Below are positions 32,468 through 40,736 of a stretch of 64,000 nucleotides of DNA, in pieces. The notes under the pieces are model-generated. The model was not told the origin of the DNA. It made no database searches and saw nothing but the letters and a program-made list of their open reading frames with translations. Each line of letters opens with the position of its first letter. Positions within the stretch are counted from its first letter, which is position 1. Origin of the DNA: Pelagibacterium nitratireducens (lineage in GTDB: Bacteria; Pseudomonadota; Alphaproteobacteria; Rhizobiales; Devosiaceae); NCBI RefSeq assembly GCF_037044555.1, contig NZ_CP146275.1, positions 558,001 through 622,000 of the forward strand, in the 5' to 3' direction. A program made the translations under genes and the position numbers.

Positions 32468-32998
32468 TCAGCGCTTGAGAGAAAAGCGCGCGGCGTTGGC
32501 CAGAAGCTGTTCGACAGCGATAAAGCCCAGCCAGAGCGTGAACCCGGCTCCGATCGCGGCGATGGCGCCTTCGAGATTAAGGGTGATCGGGGCGAACAGC
32601 GCGCTGGCCACCAGAGCGGCGATGGCGATGTTGCGCCCGATCAGCGACCAGGACAGCGGTTGGGCTGCCCCGCCGCACCCGCATTCGATGCGGTCCCGCC
32701 CCCGACGCAGATTGATCGCCATGCCGCCGGCATAGCCAAGCAGCAGAGCCATGGCGATCAGGGCACCGAACGGCGCCCCGCCGGGGAGGAGGAAGGCGAG
32801 CACGACCGCCGTTTCAGCGGCGACGATGACCGCCGAAACGGGCCGCACCATCGGCTCGGGCACCAATTGATAATCAGCGACAAAGCCGGTGAACTCGGTA
32901 AAGTCGGCCAGCTTGTGCCATGCGGCGCGGGCAAAGAGCAGCGCGGTAAAGGCGCCCGCCGTGCCCGCGAGCAGGGTCATGAATTCGGCGCCGCTCAT
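32468..32998 (-). CDS. aauE: MauE/AauE-type redox membrane protein
   Basis: A 176-residue membrane protein with about four helices (LLAGTAGAFTALLFARAAWHKL; FGALIAMALLLGYAGG) related to DoxX/VKOR-type redox proteins. A Cys pair is visible in ECGCGG (about residues 105-110). MauE is required for light-chain maturation with MauD, probably by re-oxidising it. It overlaps the heavy-chain gene by four bases (ATGA). Confidence 0.85.
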   Translation of the reverse strand: MSGAEFMTLLAGTAGAFTALLFARAAWHKLADFTEFTGFVADYQLVPEPMVRPVSAVIVAAETAVVLAFLLPGGAPFGALIAMALLLGYAGGMAINLRRGRDRIECGCGGAAQPLSWSLIGRNIAIAALVASALFAPITLNLEGAIAAIGAGFTLWLGFIAVEQLLANAARFSLKR

Positions 32999-34158
32999 GG
33001 GGCCACCGAAACCAGGGTTGCCCAGCCGCGCGAGTCGGTGGACGCTTCGTGCTTGAGGACGTATTTGGCCTCGGGGTCGGACGAGAAGATTTCCAGCGTC
33101 GCTTCGTGCTCGTTGACGGCATAGAGCGTGGGTGCCTCTTCGTCGGTGGCGGAAAGGGAAATGACGCCTTCGACATGGGTGCGGTAGAGGACGGTATCCT
33201 CGGACACGTCGTAGGCCCAGATTTCCTCGGACGCATTCTTGTGGGAACCGTCGTAGGGCTCGGAATGCATGGTCACGAAAAGGATGTCGGCGGTGGGGCT
33301 GTAAGCGAACAGGTCGTATCCGCCGGGCGCCCAGGCATCCTCGACATCGTCGGTGATCGAGACGGTGTCGAGCAGGGCGACGCTTTCGCCACTGTCATCG
33401 AGCGTGATCAGGTCGCCATTGTAGGTGATGAAGGCCAGGGCCTCTCCGATGCGCTTGCCGGGGATGAAGATGGGGTTTTCATCGGGATCGAAAACGACTT
33501 CGGAGACCGAGCGGGTCGCTTCGGTGCCGTCGGCGCCCAGAGCGAAGCTGGCAAAGGTGCCATCGCCGCAGGCCGTGGAAAAGCCATAGCCTTGGAGGGT
33601 GGGATAGATGCCGAAACAGCCCGGTGTCGGCACTTCCTGGATCACTTCGCCGGCCTCGACATCGACCACGGTGACCGATGTGGCGGGGGTGGCGTTCTGG
33701 ACATAAACCAGTTTGCCGTCGGCGCTCATGGCCAGATAGGGCGTGTAGGCGGCGACCATGGCCGCCTTGGCGGGCAGCGCGATTTCCGAGGTGATCGAGA
33801 GGGTCGCGACGTCGTAGATTTCGAGCACATGCTCGATATCGCCATGGGTGATGCGGGTCATGTAGGTGGACTGGCCATAGGCCGTTGTTCCATCCGGGGA
33901 GATCAGCATCTGGCCCATCAGGCCGGCGGTCATGTTGCCCTTGTAGGTCAAATCCTCGGCCGACCAGACCTGGATCTGGCTGGCACCGTCCCAGGATTGG
34001 GCGTTTGAGAAAATATTGGGGCCGGGATCGATCGCTTCCTTGACCGTCAGGGTCTCGGGGGCGATCGGCTCTGGCGCATCGGCGTTTTCCTGCGCGAATG
34101 CAGGAAGCGTCAGAGCGGTGCCGAGCGCCAGCGCCAGAAGGTAGGGTTGGCTTACCAT
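32995..34158 (-). CDS. aauB: TTQ-dependent amine dehydrogenase, heavy chain
   Basis: A 387-residue periplasmic beta-propeller subunit. A Sec-type signal (YLLALALGTALTLPAFA) is followed by repeats containing blade motifs (SPDGTTAYGQSTY; MSADGKLVYVQNATPATSVTVVD), as in MauB/AauB. It forms the alpha subunit of the heterotetramer and shapes the substrate channel to TTQ. I choose the ATG at 34156-34158, with GGAGA seven bases upstream, over an ATG at 34170. It is the first gene of the operon, divergent from the AraC-type regulator. The homologous symbol is mauB. Confidence 0.88.
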   Translation of the reverse strand: MVSQPYLLALALGTALTLPAFAQENADAPEPIAPETLTVKEAIDPGPNIFSNAQSWDGASQIQVWSAEDLTYKGNMTAGLMGQMLISPDGTTAYGQSTYMTRITHGDIEHVLEIYDVATLSITSEIALPAKAAMVAAYTPYLAMSADGKLVYVQNATPATSVTVVDVEAGEVIQEVPTPGCFGIYPTLQGYGFSTACGDGTFASFALGADGTEATRSVSEVVFDPDENPIFIPGKRIGEALAFITYNGDLITLDDSGESVALLDTVSITDDVEDAWAPGGYDLFAYSPTADILFVTMHSEPYDGSHKNASEEIWAYDVSEDTVLYRTHVEGVISLSATDEEAPTLYAVNEHEATLEIFSSDPEAKYVLKHEASTDSRGWATLVSVAP

Positions 34159-34323
34159 GCGGGTCTCCATCGCGTTTGATGGACAAAGCTTAGGCGGGCT
34201 TCGAGCGGGCGCGCTATCCAGTTTGACTCCGATTGTTGCGTAAATTTTAGGCATATAAATTCGTTGACCAATTTGAGGGCGGTTGGCTAGCATGGCGCCG
34301 GATCAATCTTCTGGTCGCCTCGT

Positions 34324-35247
34324 ATGCTTGCCTTTCATCATGCCGATTATGCCGACGCCTTCGAGCAGGAAACCGGGCTCGTGGGCTGGTCGCAGCACTA
34401 CGACCAGCTTGGCCGCGGCCGGTATTGGGGCAGCATCGACACGCTGGCGCTGGCGGGCATGACGATCTACCGCGAGCGGATCGGGGTGCCGATTCTTCAG
34501 GAATCGGCCGGGCCCAAAGGTCGGGTGCTGTTTGCCATCCCGCTGGGGGCGGATGGGAGCTGGCGGGTGGAGGCCAGTGCGCTGGCCAGCGGCTCGCTGA
34601 TGATCGCGCCGGGCGGGCAGGAGGTGGTGATCGTGGGGAGCGAGCCGTCCGATCTGTTGATCGTCAGCATCGAAGCCGAATTGCTCCAAGCGCATTTGCC
34701 CGAGATGGATTTCTCGACGCCGGCCATGCTCGAGCGATGCGTGCAGGTGCAAGGACTTGCCGGCTGGCTGTTGTCGCTGCTCGATGCGCATGGCAGCGGG
34801 TGCGCTCCGTCAGGGCCGCATTATGACCAGGTGCTCAGGGGGCTGCTGCTCGACCGTCTGGTGGGAATGGCCGGTAACGCGAAAGGCGCGGCTCTGTTGT
34901 TCCGACCGGCCGTCGCGAGCGATTATCGGCGGGTTCGCGATTATATCGCAGCACAGGCCGGTGAGCCGCTATCGGTTGGCGACATGGCCGAGGCCATCGG
35001 GATGGAGCCGGCGCAATTGCGCTTGCTGTTCAGACATGTCACCGGACTGTCGCCAAGCGAATGGATCATGCTGCGGCGCCTCGATGCGGTGCGGCGGGAA
35101 TTGTCGAATGGCGTGGAGGCAGGACGGACCGTCTCGGACGTGGCGATGAACTGGGGGTTCTGGCATCTGGGCCGGTTTGCCCAGTATTATGCCGCCCAGT
35201 TCGGGGAGGCGCCGTCCGAGACGCTGATGCGGAGCCGGGCCGTCTGA
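34324..35247 (+). CDS. AraC-family transcriptional regulator
   Basis: A 307-residue regulator. The C-terminal ~100 residues hold the double helix-turn-helix: SVGDMAEAIGMEPAQLRLLFRHVTGLSPSEWIML split as VGDMAEAIGMEPAQLRLLF (first helix pair), and VSDVAMNWGFWHLGRFAQYY (second, the AraC signature). The N-terminal part is a beta-rich sensing domain. Divergent from the TTQ operon with about 165 bases between starts, it most likely activates that operon in response to an amine or its aldehyde, as AraC-type FeaR does for tyramine oxidase. The ligand is inferred. Confidence 0.83.
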   Translation: MLAFHHADYADAFEQETGLVGWSQHYDQLGRGRYWGSIDTLALAGMTIYRERIGVPILQESAGPKGRVLFAIPLGADGSWRVEASALASGSLMIAPGGQEVVIVGSEPSDLLIVSIEAELLQAHLPEMDFSTPAMLERCVQVQGLAGWLLSLLDAHGSGCAPSGPHYDQVLRGLLLDRLVGMAGNAKGAALLFRPAVASDYRRVRDYIAAQAGEPLSVGDMAEAIGMEPAQLRLLFRHVTGLSPSEWIMLRRLDAVRRELSNGVEAGRTVSDVAMNWGFWHLGRFAQYYAAQFGEAPSETLMRSRAV

Positions 35248-35254
35248 GTCTGGA

Positions 35255-35593
35255 TCAGTCGCCTTCGCCGGGTTCTTCGGAGAAGAATTTTTCGAACTTG
35301 CCTTCGACGCCGTCCATCTCCTTGGCGTCCGGCAATTCGTCGCGCTTTTCGGTGAGGTTGGGCCAGATAGAGGCGTATTTGGTGTTCACCTCAAGCCATT
35401 TTTCCAACCCGGGCTCGGTGTCGGGCTTGATGGCGTCGGCGGGGCATTCGGGCTCGCACACCCCGCAGTCGATGCACTCGTCGGGGTGGATGACCAGCAT
35501 GTTTTCACCTTCATAAAAGCAATCGACCGGGCAGACTTCCACGCAGTCGGTGTATTTGCACTTGATGCAATTGTCGGTGACGACATAGGTCAT
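35255..35593 (-). CDS. fdxA: 7Fe (3Fe-4S/4Fe-4S) ferredoxin FdxA
   Basis: A 112-residue electron-transfer protein. [18 protein letters not shown] (residues 9-26) and [12 protein letters not shown] (about 40-51) are the two cluster-binding stretches of a Thermus/Azotobacter-type seven-iron ferredoxin, with a long acidic C-terminal tail as usual for alphaproteobacterial FdxA. AGGAT stands before the ATG. It converges on the AraC gene with seven bases between stops. Partner reductase is unknown. Confidence 0.93.
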   Translation of the reverse strand: MTYVVTDNCIKCKYTDCVEVCPVDCFYEGENMLVIHPDECIDCGVCEPECPADAIKPDTEPGLEKWLEVNTKYASIWPNLTEKRDELPDAKEMDGVEGKFEKFFSEEPGEGD

Positions 35594-35740
35594 GGGGCAA
35601 TCCTGATAGCTGGCGGTGTGAGGAAATGGCCAAGCGCATGCTTGCTAAACGGTTTTGAGTTGGCTTTCAAGGCGTGCGCTTGCCAAGAAGGCGCGGCAAA
35701 AGCGATCAGGATTCCGGTTTTTCCAAGGTCGGCAGATTGT

Positions 35741-35830
35741 CGTTTCTTTCGAAACGCCGGCCGGCCTCCTTCCCTAGGTTTCGGTCTTCCGAACCGAAAA
35801 AGTGGGACCCAGCTTTTCTGGAAGCCCTTG
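35741..35830 (-). repeat. Palindromic repeat, copy G, overlapping the S4 gene end
   Basis: Contains CGTTTC-tttc-GAAACG at 35741-35756, TTTCGGT (35779) / ACCGAAA (35793-35799) and the family core GAACCGAAAAAGTGG...AGCTTTTCTGG with a CTTCC/GGAAG outer stem. The last ~17 codons and the stop of the S4-domain gene lie inside this copy. Confidence 0.65.
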
Positions 35831-36103
35831 AGGCGAAATATCCTCGTAAAGCGTGGCTGCAACGCTCGCCGAACCGCGCCGGTCTGCAATCGCCGCGATG
35901 CGCAGAACCTTCAGACGGGTGTGGATCTGGAGGGTCAATCCGTCTCCCGCACCGACCCTGCGGTCACTGTCGAGAACGCGCTGGCCGTTGACCCGCACGG
36001 CGCCGGACTCGATGAGTTTCTGGGCCAGTGTGCGGGTCTTGGTGATGCGGGCATGCCAGAGCCATTTGTCGAGGCGCTGACGATCCTGCCGCTCGGAGGG
36101 CAT
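35774..36103 (-). CDS. S4-domain RNA-binding protein (Hsp15-like)
   Basis: A 109-residue basic protein. RLDKWLWHARITKTRTLAQKLIESGAVRVNGQRV split as RLDKWLWHARITKTRT and AQKLIESGAVRVNGQRV (about residues 10-43) is the S4 RNA-binding domain, in the Hsp15-type subfamily that binds free 50S subunits with stalled peptidyl-tRNA. It follows the helicase gene by four bases, so the two are probably co-transcribed. The last ~17 residues (GLPEKLGPTFSVRKTET) are encoded by a dispersed palindromic repeat, not by the conserved family sequence. The ATG at 36103 is chosen because longer frames are only antisense-like shadow of the helicase gene. Confidence 0.82.
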   Translation of the reverse strand: MPSERQDRQRLDKWLWHARITKTRTLAQKLIESGAVRVNGQRVLDSDRRVGAGDGLTLQIHTRLKVLRIAAIADRRGSASVAATLYEDISPQGLPEKLGPTFSVRKTET

Positions 36104-36107
36104 GACC

Positions 36108-39077
36108 TTATTTGCGGGTCTTGAGCGCGGCGAGCGCTGCAAAGGGCGAATCGGGGTCGATGGGCTTTTCACGCCGTTCGGGACGGGGGCGCTCGTTGGC
36201 GCGATTGTCCTGATGTCCGCCCTTGCCGGGCTGGCCCGGTTTTCCGCCCTTGCCCTTGAAGCGCTGCTGGCCCTCGGGGCGCGGGGGGCGATTGCCTTCG
36301 CGTTTGTTGCGTTCGGGGCGGGTGCGCTCGGGACGGCGACCGGCCGGGAACCACACTTCGTCGAACTCGGGCTCGGCGGGTACAGCAGCATCGGCTTCGG
36401 CTGCCGCAGGGACCGGCTCGGAATCGGCGGTCGCCTCGGGGGCAGGTACGGGCTCGTCAGCGACACCTTCTGCGACGGCCTCGACCGGAGCGCCTTCAAG
36501 CGCTGCTTCGGCGACAGCGGTTTGGGCAATCGGTTCGGCGGGCGCCGATTCGGCTTGAGCGGTATCAGCGGCGGGCGTCTCAGCGGTAGCCGGGTCGGCA
36601 GCGGGCATTGGTTCAGCCGACGTCGTTTCGGCCGGCACCTTGGGCGTGCGGCGCAGGCGATAGCCCAAAGATTTCAGAATCGAGGCGAAGTCTTCGCCGG
36701 CGCAGCCCAAGAGCGAGGTCATCTCGACGGTAACGCGGAAACCATTGGCCTCGGCTGCCCCTTCGGGCGGCGGGGTGTCGACGGGGCGGTTGGCGTCATA
36801 GGCGACGAGCGGGCGGATGATGTCGGCCAGGCGCTCGAGGATATCGACGCGCACGATGCGTTCACCGGCGACCTTAAAGCCGGCAACCTCGTAAAGGCGG
36901 CGGTCGAAAGTGGGATCGATGGGAAAGGAGGTGCGGCCAGACAAAATGATATGGGGCAATTCGGAAATGCCCGGCTGACGCACGCCGCCATGCTTGAGAC
37001 CCCACAGGATCAGCGCCAGTTCGCGCGGCGCGGGCTTGAGGGTCAACGGCAGGTAGATGTGGTGGGCACCGAATTTCACGCCGAGCTTGCGCAGCTTGGC
37101 GCGGGTGTCCTGATCGAGCGCCTTGACCTCTTCGGCGATTTCGGGCCGGGCGATGATGCCCAGGTTTTCGGCCAGCCGGAAAGCGATGCCGCGGGCGGCG
37201 CCTTCGAGTTCGGCCGGCTCGAGCAGGGCGATGACCTGTTCGAGCTGGGTGTTGATATGATGGCGCAGCCAGAGCGAAAGGCGATCATCGACCTTTTCGA
37301 GATCGGGGCCTGAAAGGCTCTCGTCGGCCAAAATGATGATGCGGGGGGCAAAAAGGGTGGCGCCTTCGGCCAGTTCAGCCACCACTTCACCACGCCAGCG
37401 GATCACGCCGTCGGTGGCGAGGACGAATTCCTCATTGGGCGCGCCGGCCAGACGGTCCGCGCGTTTGGCGATTTCGGGCGCGACAACCGAGGTGGCCGCG
37501 GAGCGCAGGTTTTTCGAATCGGCCTCGCCGTCGATGCGCGAGAGCGTGAATCGGAACCCTTCGATCGTGCCGATGATGTGGCCTTCGATCGCGAGTTCGC
37601 CGTTTTCGGTGATTTCTGGTGATACCATCTGCTTGTCTCTAAGATGACGCATCAGCACACTGGTCCGCCGGTCGACGAAACGCTGGATCAGCCTTTCGTG
37701 CAGGGCGTCGGACAAAGCGTCCTCGATCGCTCGGGTCGTTTTCTGCCAGTGCGTGGGGTCTTCCAGCCAGTTCCTGCGGTTAGAAATGAAAGTCCAGGTC
37801 CGAATCTGGCGGATCCGGTTGGACAGCGTATCGATGTCGCCAACCGTATTGTCGCAGAACCGGACCTGCTCGGCAATCCAGTCAGCGTCTATCCTTCCTG
37901 CTAATGCAAGGCCGGAAAAGATTCGGGTGACGATTTCGCCATGGGCGGCGGGGGAAATGTCGCGGAAATCGGGGATCTGGCAACAGGCCCAGGCCAATTC
38001 GGTGCGTTCGCGGGAATTGGCTAGTTGGCCTTCCTCGCGGCGCAGGAGAAATTCGAGGGCCCGCTGGTCGGTGGCGACGGGCACGCGGGTGAGAGCCGGG
38101 TGTTCGGGCGTGACCTCGAGGCTGGCGTGCAGGGCGGTCAGCGAGGAAAAATCAAGGTCGCGGTTGCGCCACTGGAGTTGTTTGACGGGCGCGAAGTCAT
38201 GGGCTTCGAGGGCGGCAATGGTTTCCTCGTCAAAGGGGTCGGTGCCGCCGGTGACGCCAAAGGTGCCGTCGCGCATATGGCGTCCGGCGCGGCCGGCGAT
38301 CTGGCCGATTTCGGCGGGCGTCAAAGGGCGGAACTGGCGACCGTCATATTTGGAATCGGAGGCAAAGGCGACGTGGGTGACGTCGAGATTGAGCCCCATG
38401 CCGATGGCGTCGGTGGCCACGAGAAATTCCACATCGCCGTTCTGGAACAAATCGACCTGGGCGTTGCGGGTGCGCGGGGAGAGCGAGCCCATGACGACGG
38501 CAGCCCCGCCCCGTTCGCGGCGCAGCAATTCGGCAATGGCGTAAACTTCCGAAGCGGAAAAGGCGACGATGGCTGAGCGGCGCGGCAGGCGCGAAATCTT
38601 GCGCGACCCGGCCCAGCTCAGCTGGGAAAAGCGGGGGCGGAAGGTGATGTCGGCATGGGGCAAAAGGCGCCGGATGACCGGCTCCATGGTCTGGGCGCCC
38701 AACAGCAGGGTTTCGGCGCGGCCGCGGGCGTGCAGCAGGCGGTCGGTAAAGACGTGGCCGCGATCGAAATCGATTGCGGTCTGTATTTCGTCGATGGCGA
38801 GGAAATCGGCCATCATGTCGGTGGGCATGGCCTCGACAGTGGCCACCCAGTAGCGGGCGGCCTTTGGCACGATGCGTTCTTCGCCGGTGACCAGGGCCAC
38901 CGCCGATTCGCCGACCCGTTCGACGACCCGGTTATAGACCTCGCGGGCCAGAAGGCGCAGCGGCAGGCCGATAACGCCCGAGCGATAGGCCAGCATGCGC
39001 TCGATGGCATAGTGGGTTTTGCCCGTATTGGTGGGGCCGAGCACGGCCTTTACGGCCTGGGATGGTGTTGTGGTCAT
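36108..39077 (-). CDS. SUV3-like DExH RNA/DNA helicase
   Basis: A 989-residue helicase. Walker A is GPTNTGKTH (about residues 14-22), DExH box AIDEIQ (about 94), motif III-VI segments VVMGSLSPRTRNAQ, ATDAIGMGLNLD and QIAGRAGRHM. This matches the mitochondrial Suv3-like/alphaproteobacterial Ski2-type helicases. From about residue 770 the protein turns into an Ala/Glu/Pro-rich acidic linker and then an Arg/Lys/Gly/Pro-rich tail, probably disordered and able to bind RNA. I start at the ATG at 39077. A LexA box lies about 100 bases upstream, and the S4 gene follows closely, hinting at a nucleic-acid repair or RNA-turnover unit. Confidence 0.85.
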   Translation of the reverse strand: MTTTPSQAVKAVLGPTNTGKTHYAIERMLAYRSGVIGLPLRLLAREVYNRVVERVGESAVALVTGEERIVPKAARYWVATVEAMPTDMMADFLAIDEIQTAIDFDRGHVFTDRLLHARGRAETLLLGAQTMEPVIRRLLPHADITFRPRFSQLSWAGSRKISRLPRRSAIVAFSASEVYAIAELLRRERGGAAVVMGSLSPRTRNAQVDLFQNGDVEFLVATDAIGMGLNLDVTHVAFASDSKYDGRQFRPLTPAEIGQIAGRAGRHMRDGTFGVTGGTDPFDEETIAALEAHDFAPVKQLQWRNRDLDFSSLTALHASLEVTPEHPALTRVPVATDQRALEFLLRREEGQLANSRERTELAWACCQIPDFRDISPAAHGEIVTRIFSGLALAGRIDADWIAEQVRFCDNTVGDIDTLSNRIRQIRTWTFISNRRNWLEDPTHWQKTTRAIEDALSDALHERLIQRFVDRRTSVLMRHLRDKQMVSPEITENGELAIEGHIIGTIEGFRFTLSRIDGEADSKNLRSAATSVVAPEIAKRADRLAGAPNEEFVLATDGVIRWRGEVVAELAEGATLFAPRIIILADESLSGPDLEKVDDRLSLWLRHHINTQLEQVIALLEPAELEGAARGIAFRLAENLGIIARPEIAEEVKALDQDTRAKLRKLGVKFGAHHIYLPLTLKPAPRELALILWGLKHGGVRQPGISELPHIILSGRTSFPIDPTFDRRLYEVAGFKVAGERIVRVDILERLADIIRPLVAYDANRPVDTPPPEGAAEANGFRVTVEMTSLLGCAGEDFASILKSLGYRLRRTPKVPAETTSAEPMPAADPATAETPAADTAQAESAPAEPIAQTAVAEAALEGAPVEAVAEGVADEPVPAPEATADSEPVPAAAEADAAVPAEPEFDEVWFPAGRRPERTRPERNKREGNRPPRPEGQQRFKGKGGKPGQPGKGGHQDNRANERPRPERREKPIDPDSPFAALAALKTRK

Positions 39078-39520
39078 CGGCTCTGGGAAAGGGCAAGGGT
39101 AAAGGCTTTTGCCCCGCAAGGTGGTGTATCAAAGCGGGAAAGGCAATGGCCGGTGGGCGGGCAAACTTAACAATTTGAACGAAAACGGAACAAACCCGAA
39201 CCGAATCGGGGAGCGGGTCTGAATCCTGATTTGTTCCCTACAGCATGTGGTGGTGGGGTGGAGCGGTGGGCCACTAAAGCAGCGTCGGGCGCCGTCACGC
39301 GGGCGAAAAAGGCAGCAAAACCGTTCATCTTGGTTGCCAACTGGTTAACGGGCGGGAAATCGGGGCAAGTGCTGATGAAGCGTTAAGACGATTTTTTTAT
39401 CCGCGCGATGCGGATAAAGGGGCGATGGCCCGGTTGCCGGGGTAAAAATTCTTTCATTTTGACGAAAAAGATTTTGACCGTCCCGGAATGGGACGTCGGC
39501 GATATTGCGGCGGAGCGGAC
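39078..39520. other. Intergenic region between the helicase and the P-loop ATPase genes
   Basis: 443 bases. It holds the helicase promoter with a LexA box (39177-39191) and, nearer the plus-strand gene, a 9-bp perfect hairpin TTTATCCGC/GCGGATAAA (39396-39404 and 39410-39418). Its U-run lies on the wrong side for a terminator in either direction, so its role is open. No small gene is visible. Confidence 0.55.
39177..39191 (-). promoter_or_regulatory. SOS (LexA) box upstream of the helicase gene
   Basis: GAACGAAAACGGAAC is an exact GAAC-N7-GAAC, i.e. GTTC-N7-GTTC on the minus strand, the alphaproteobacterial LexA operator. It lies 100 bases before the helicase start. Confidence 0.6.
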
Positions 39521-40066
39521 ATGAGCGAGAAATTTGTGGTGATTTCGGGCTGTTCGGGCGGAGGCAAGTCCACGCTGCTGGCCGAACTGGACGCGCGGGG
39601 CTTTGCGACCGTCGAGGAACCCGGCCGCCGGATCGTGGCGCAGGAGATGGCCGGGCCGGGGCTGGCGCTGCCGTGGATCGACATGGCGGCGTTTGCGCAG
39701 CGGGCCATGGCGCTGGCGCTGGAGGACCGGGTGCGGGCCGGGGATCTTCAGGGCTGGGTGTTTTTCGACAGAGGACTGGTCGATGCGGCCGTGGCGCTCG
39801 AATCGGTGGATGGGGGTGAACTGGACCGGAGCGTATTGGAGGCGCAACGCTACAATCGAACGGTGTTTCTGACGCCGCCCTGGCGCGAGATCTATGTGAC
39901 CGATCCCGAACGGCAGCATGGTTTTGAGGAAGCGGTTGCCGAGTATGACCGGCTGGAGCGGGCGTATCCGGCGCTGGGCTATGAGGTTATCGTACTTCCC
40001 AGGATCGGCGTTTCCGAGCGTGTGAACTTTGTGCTGGCGCGGTTGGAAAACCTACCGGGCGCATGA
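39521..40066 (+). CDS. Predicted P-loop ATPase/kinase (AAA_28 type)
   Basis: A 181-residue protein with an N-terminal Walker A GCSGGGKST (about residues 10-18) and a FDRGLVDA-type motif (about residue 85) as in AAA_28 predicted kinases. It is cytoplasmic and could phosphorylate a small molecule or a nucleoside, but no substrate is known. I use the ATG at 39521; an upstream ATG at 39488 adds a basic stretch with no support. It ends one base before the first 14-base repeat of the ArsR-type operator. Confidence 0.7.
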   Translation: MSEKFVVISGCSGGGKSTLLAELDARGFATVEEPGRRIVAQEMAGPGLALPWIDMAAFAQRAMALALEDRVRAGDLQGWVFFDRGLVDAAVALESVDGGELDRSVLEAQRYNRTVFLTPPWREIYVTDPERQHGFEEAVAEYDRLERAYPALGYEVIVLPRIGVSERVNFVLARLENLPGA

Positions 40067-40108
40067 TTGCAAATAAATGTTTGCAAAATAATCTTTGCGA
40101 TTATAGCC
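40067..40108 (+). promoter_or_regulatory. Three 14-base direct repeats before the ArsR-type gene
   Basis: TTGCAAATAAATGT (40067), TTGCAAAATAATCT (40081) and TTGCGATTATAGCC (40095) are head-to-tail with an exact 14-base period, ending about 30 bases before the regulator's start. The block is AT-rich in a GC-rich context. It is a likely operator for the regulator it precedes. Confidence 0.5.
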
Positions 40109-40139
40109 TGGTGGCAATTGATGCCATCGAGGTTGTCCA

Positions 40140-40736
40140 ATGCGCGAAATTTCCAGAATCGTACCCGATTCCAGAGCGCTCAAGGCGCTGACCCATCCTG
40201 AGCGGCTGAAAATGCTGGGCATATTGCGCATGGAGGGGCCGCAGACGGCCACCACGCTGGCCGAGCGGCTTGGGCTCAATTCGGGGGCAACCAGCTACCA
40301 CTTGCGCCAATTGGCCGAGCACGGGTTCATCGAGGCCGATGAGGCACGCGGCAACAGGCGCGACCGCTGGTGGAAGGCGCGGCACGAAGCGACCATGATC
40401 GAGCCTTCCGAGGCCGAGCCGGGCGAAGCGCTCGATGCCAGCATGGCGATGATGCAATCGGTGGTCAGCCACCATGCAGCGGCAATGCAGCGGGCCCATG
40501 AGGGGTTTACCGATCTGCCCCACGACTGGAAGAAGGCACAGACCTTTTCCGATTACACAATTGCCATGTCGCCCGAGGCGGCCAGGGCGCTGATGGATGA
40601 GATCCACGCGCTGTTGGCGCGGCACAAGGCCGAGGCACCGGCGCCGGGCGAAGACTTGCCCGAGGGCTGGCGAGCGTTCACCGTGCATCTGCACGGCTTT
40701 CCCTATCGCCCTTTCGGCAAGGGAGAGGACAAATGA
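40140..40736 (+). CDS. ArsR/winged-helix transcriptional regulator
   Basis: A 198-residue regulator. ALKALTHPERLKMLGILRMEG opens the domain (about residues 13-33), TLAERLGLNSGATSYHLRQLAEHGFI (split: TLAERLGLNSGATS, YHLRQLAEHGFI) holds the recognition helix and YHLRQL is the ArsR-type hallmark. No Cys pair for metal is visible, so a metal sensor is unlikely. The C-terminal half is helical. It overlaps the MFS gene by four bases, so it probably regulates export by that transporter, and a set of repeats lies directly upstream. Confidence 0.85.
   Translation: MREISRIVPDSRALKALTHPERLKMLGILRMEGPQTATTLAERLGLNSGATSYHLRQLAEHGFIEADEARGNRRDRWWKARHEATMIEPSEAEPGEALDASMAMMQSVVSHHAAAMQRAHEGFTDLPHDWKKAQTFSDYTIAMSPEAARALMDEIHALLARHKAEAPAPGEDLPEGWRAFTVHLHGFPYRPFGKGEDK

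Noticed and set aside
36102..37313. A 403-residue plus-strand frame
   Set aside because: Antisense to the helicase; Gly-rich shadow.
39396..39418. 9-bp hairpin as a terminator
   Set aside because: The T-run precedes rather than follows the hairpin on the plus strand, and A follows on the minus strand.
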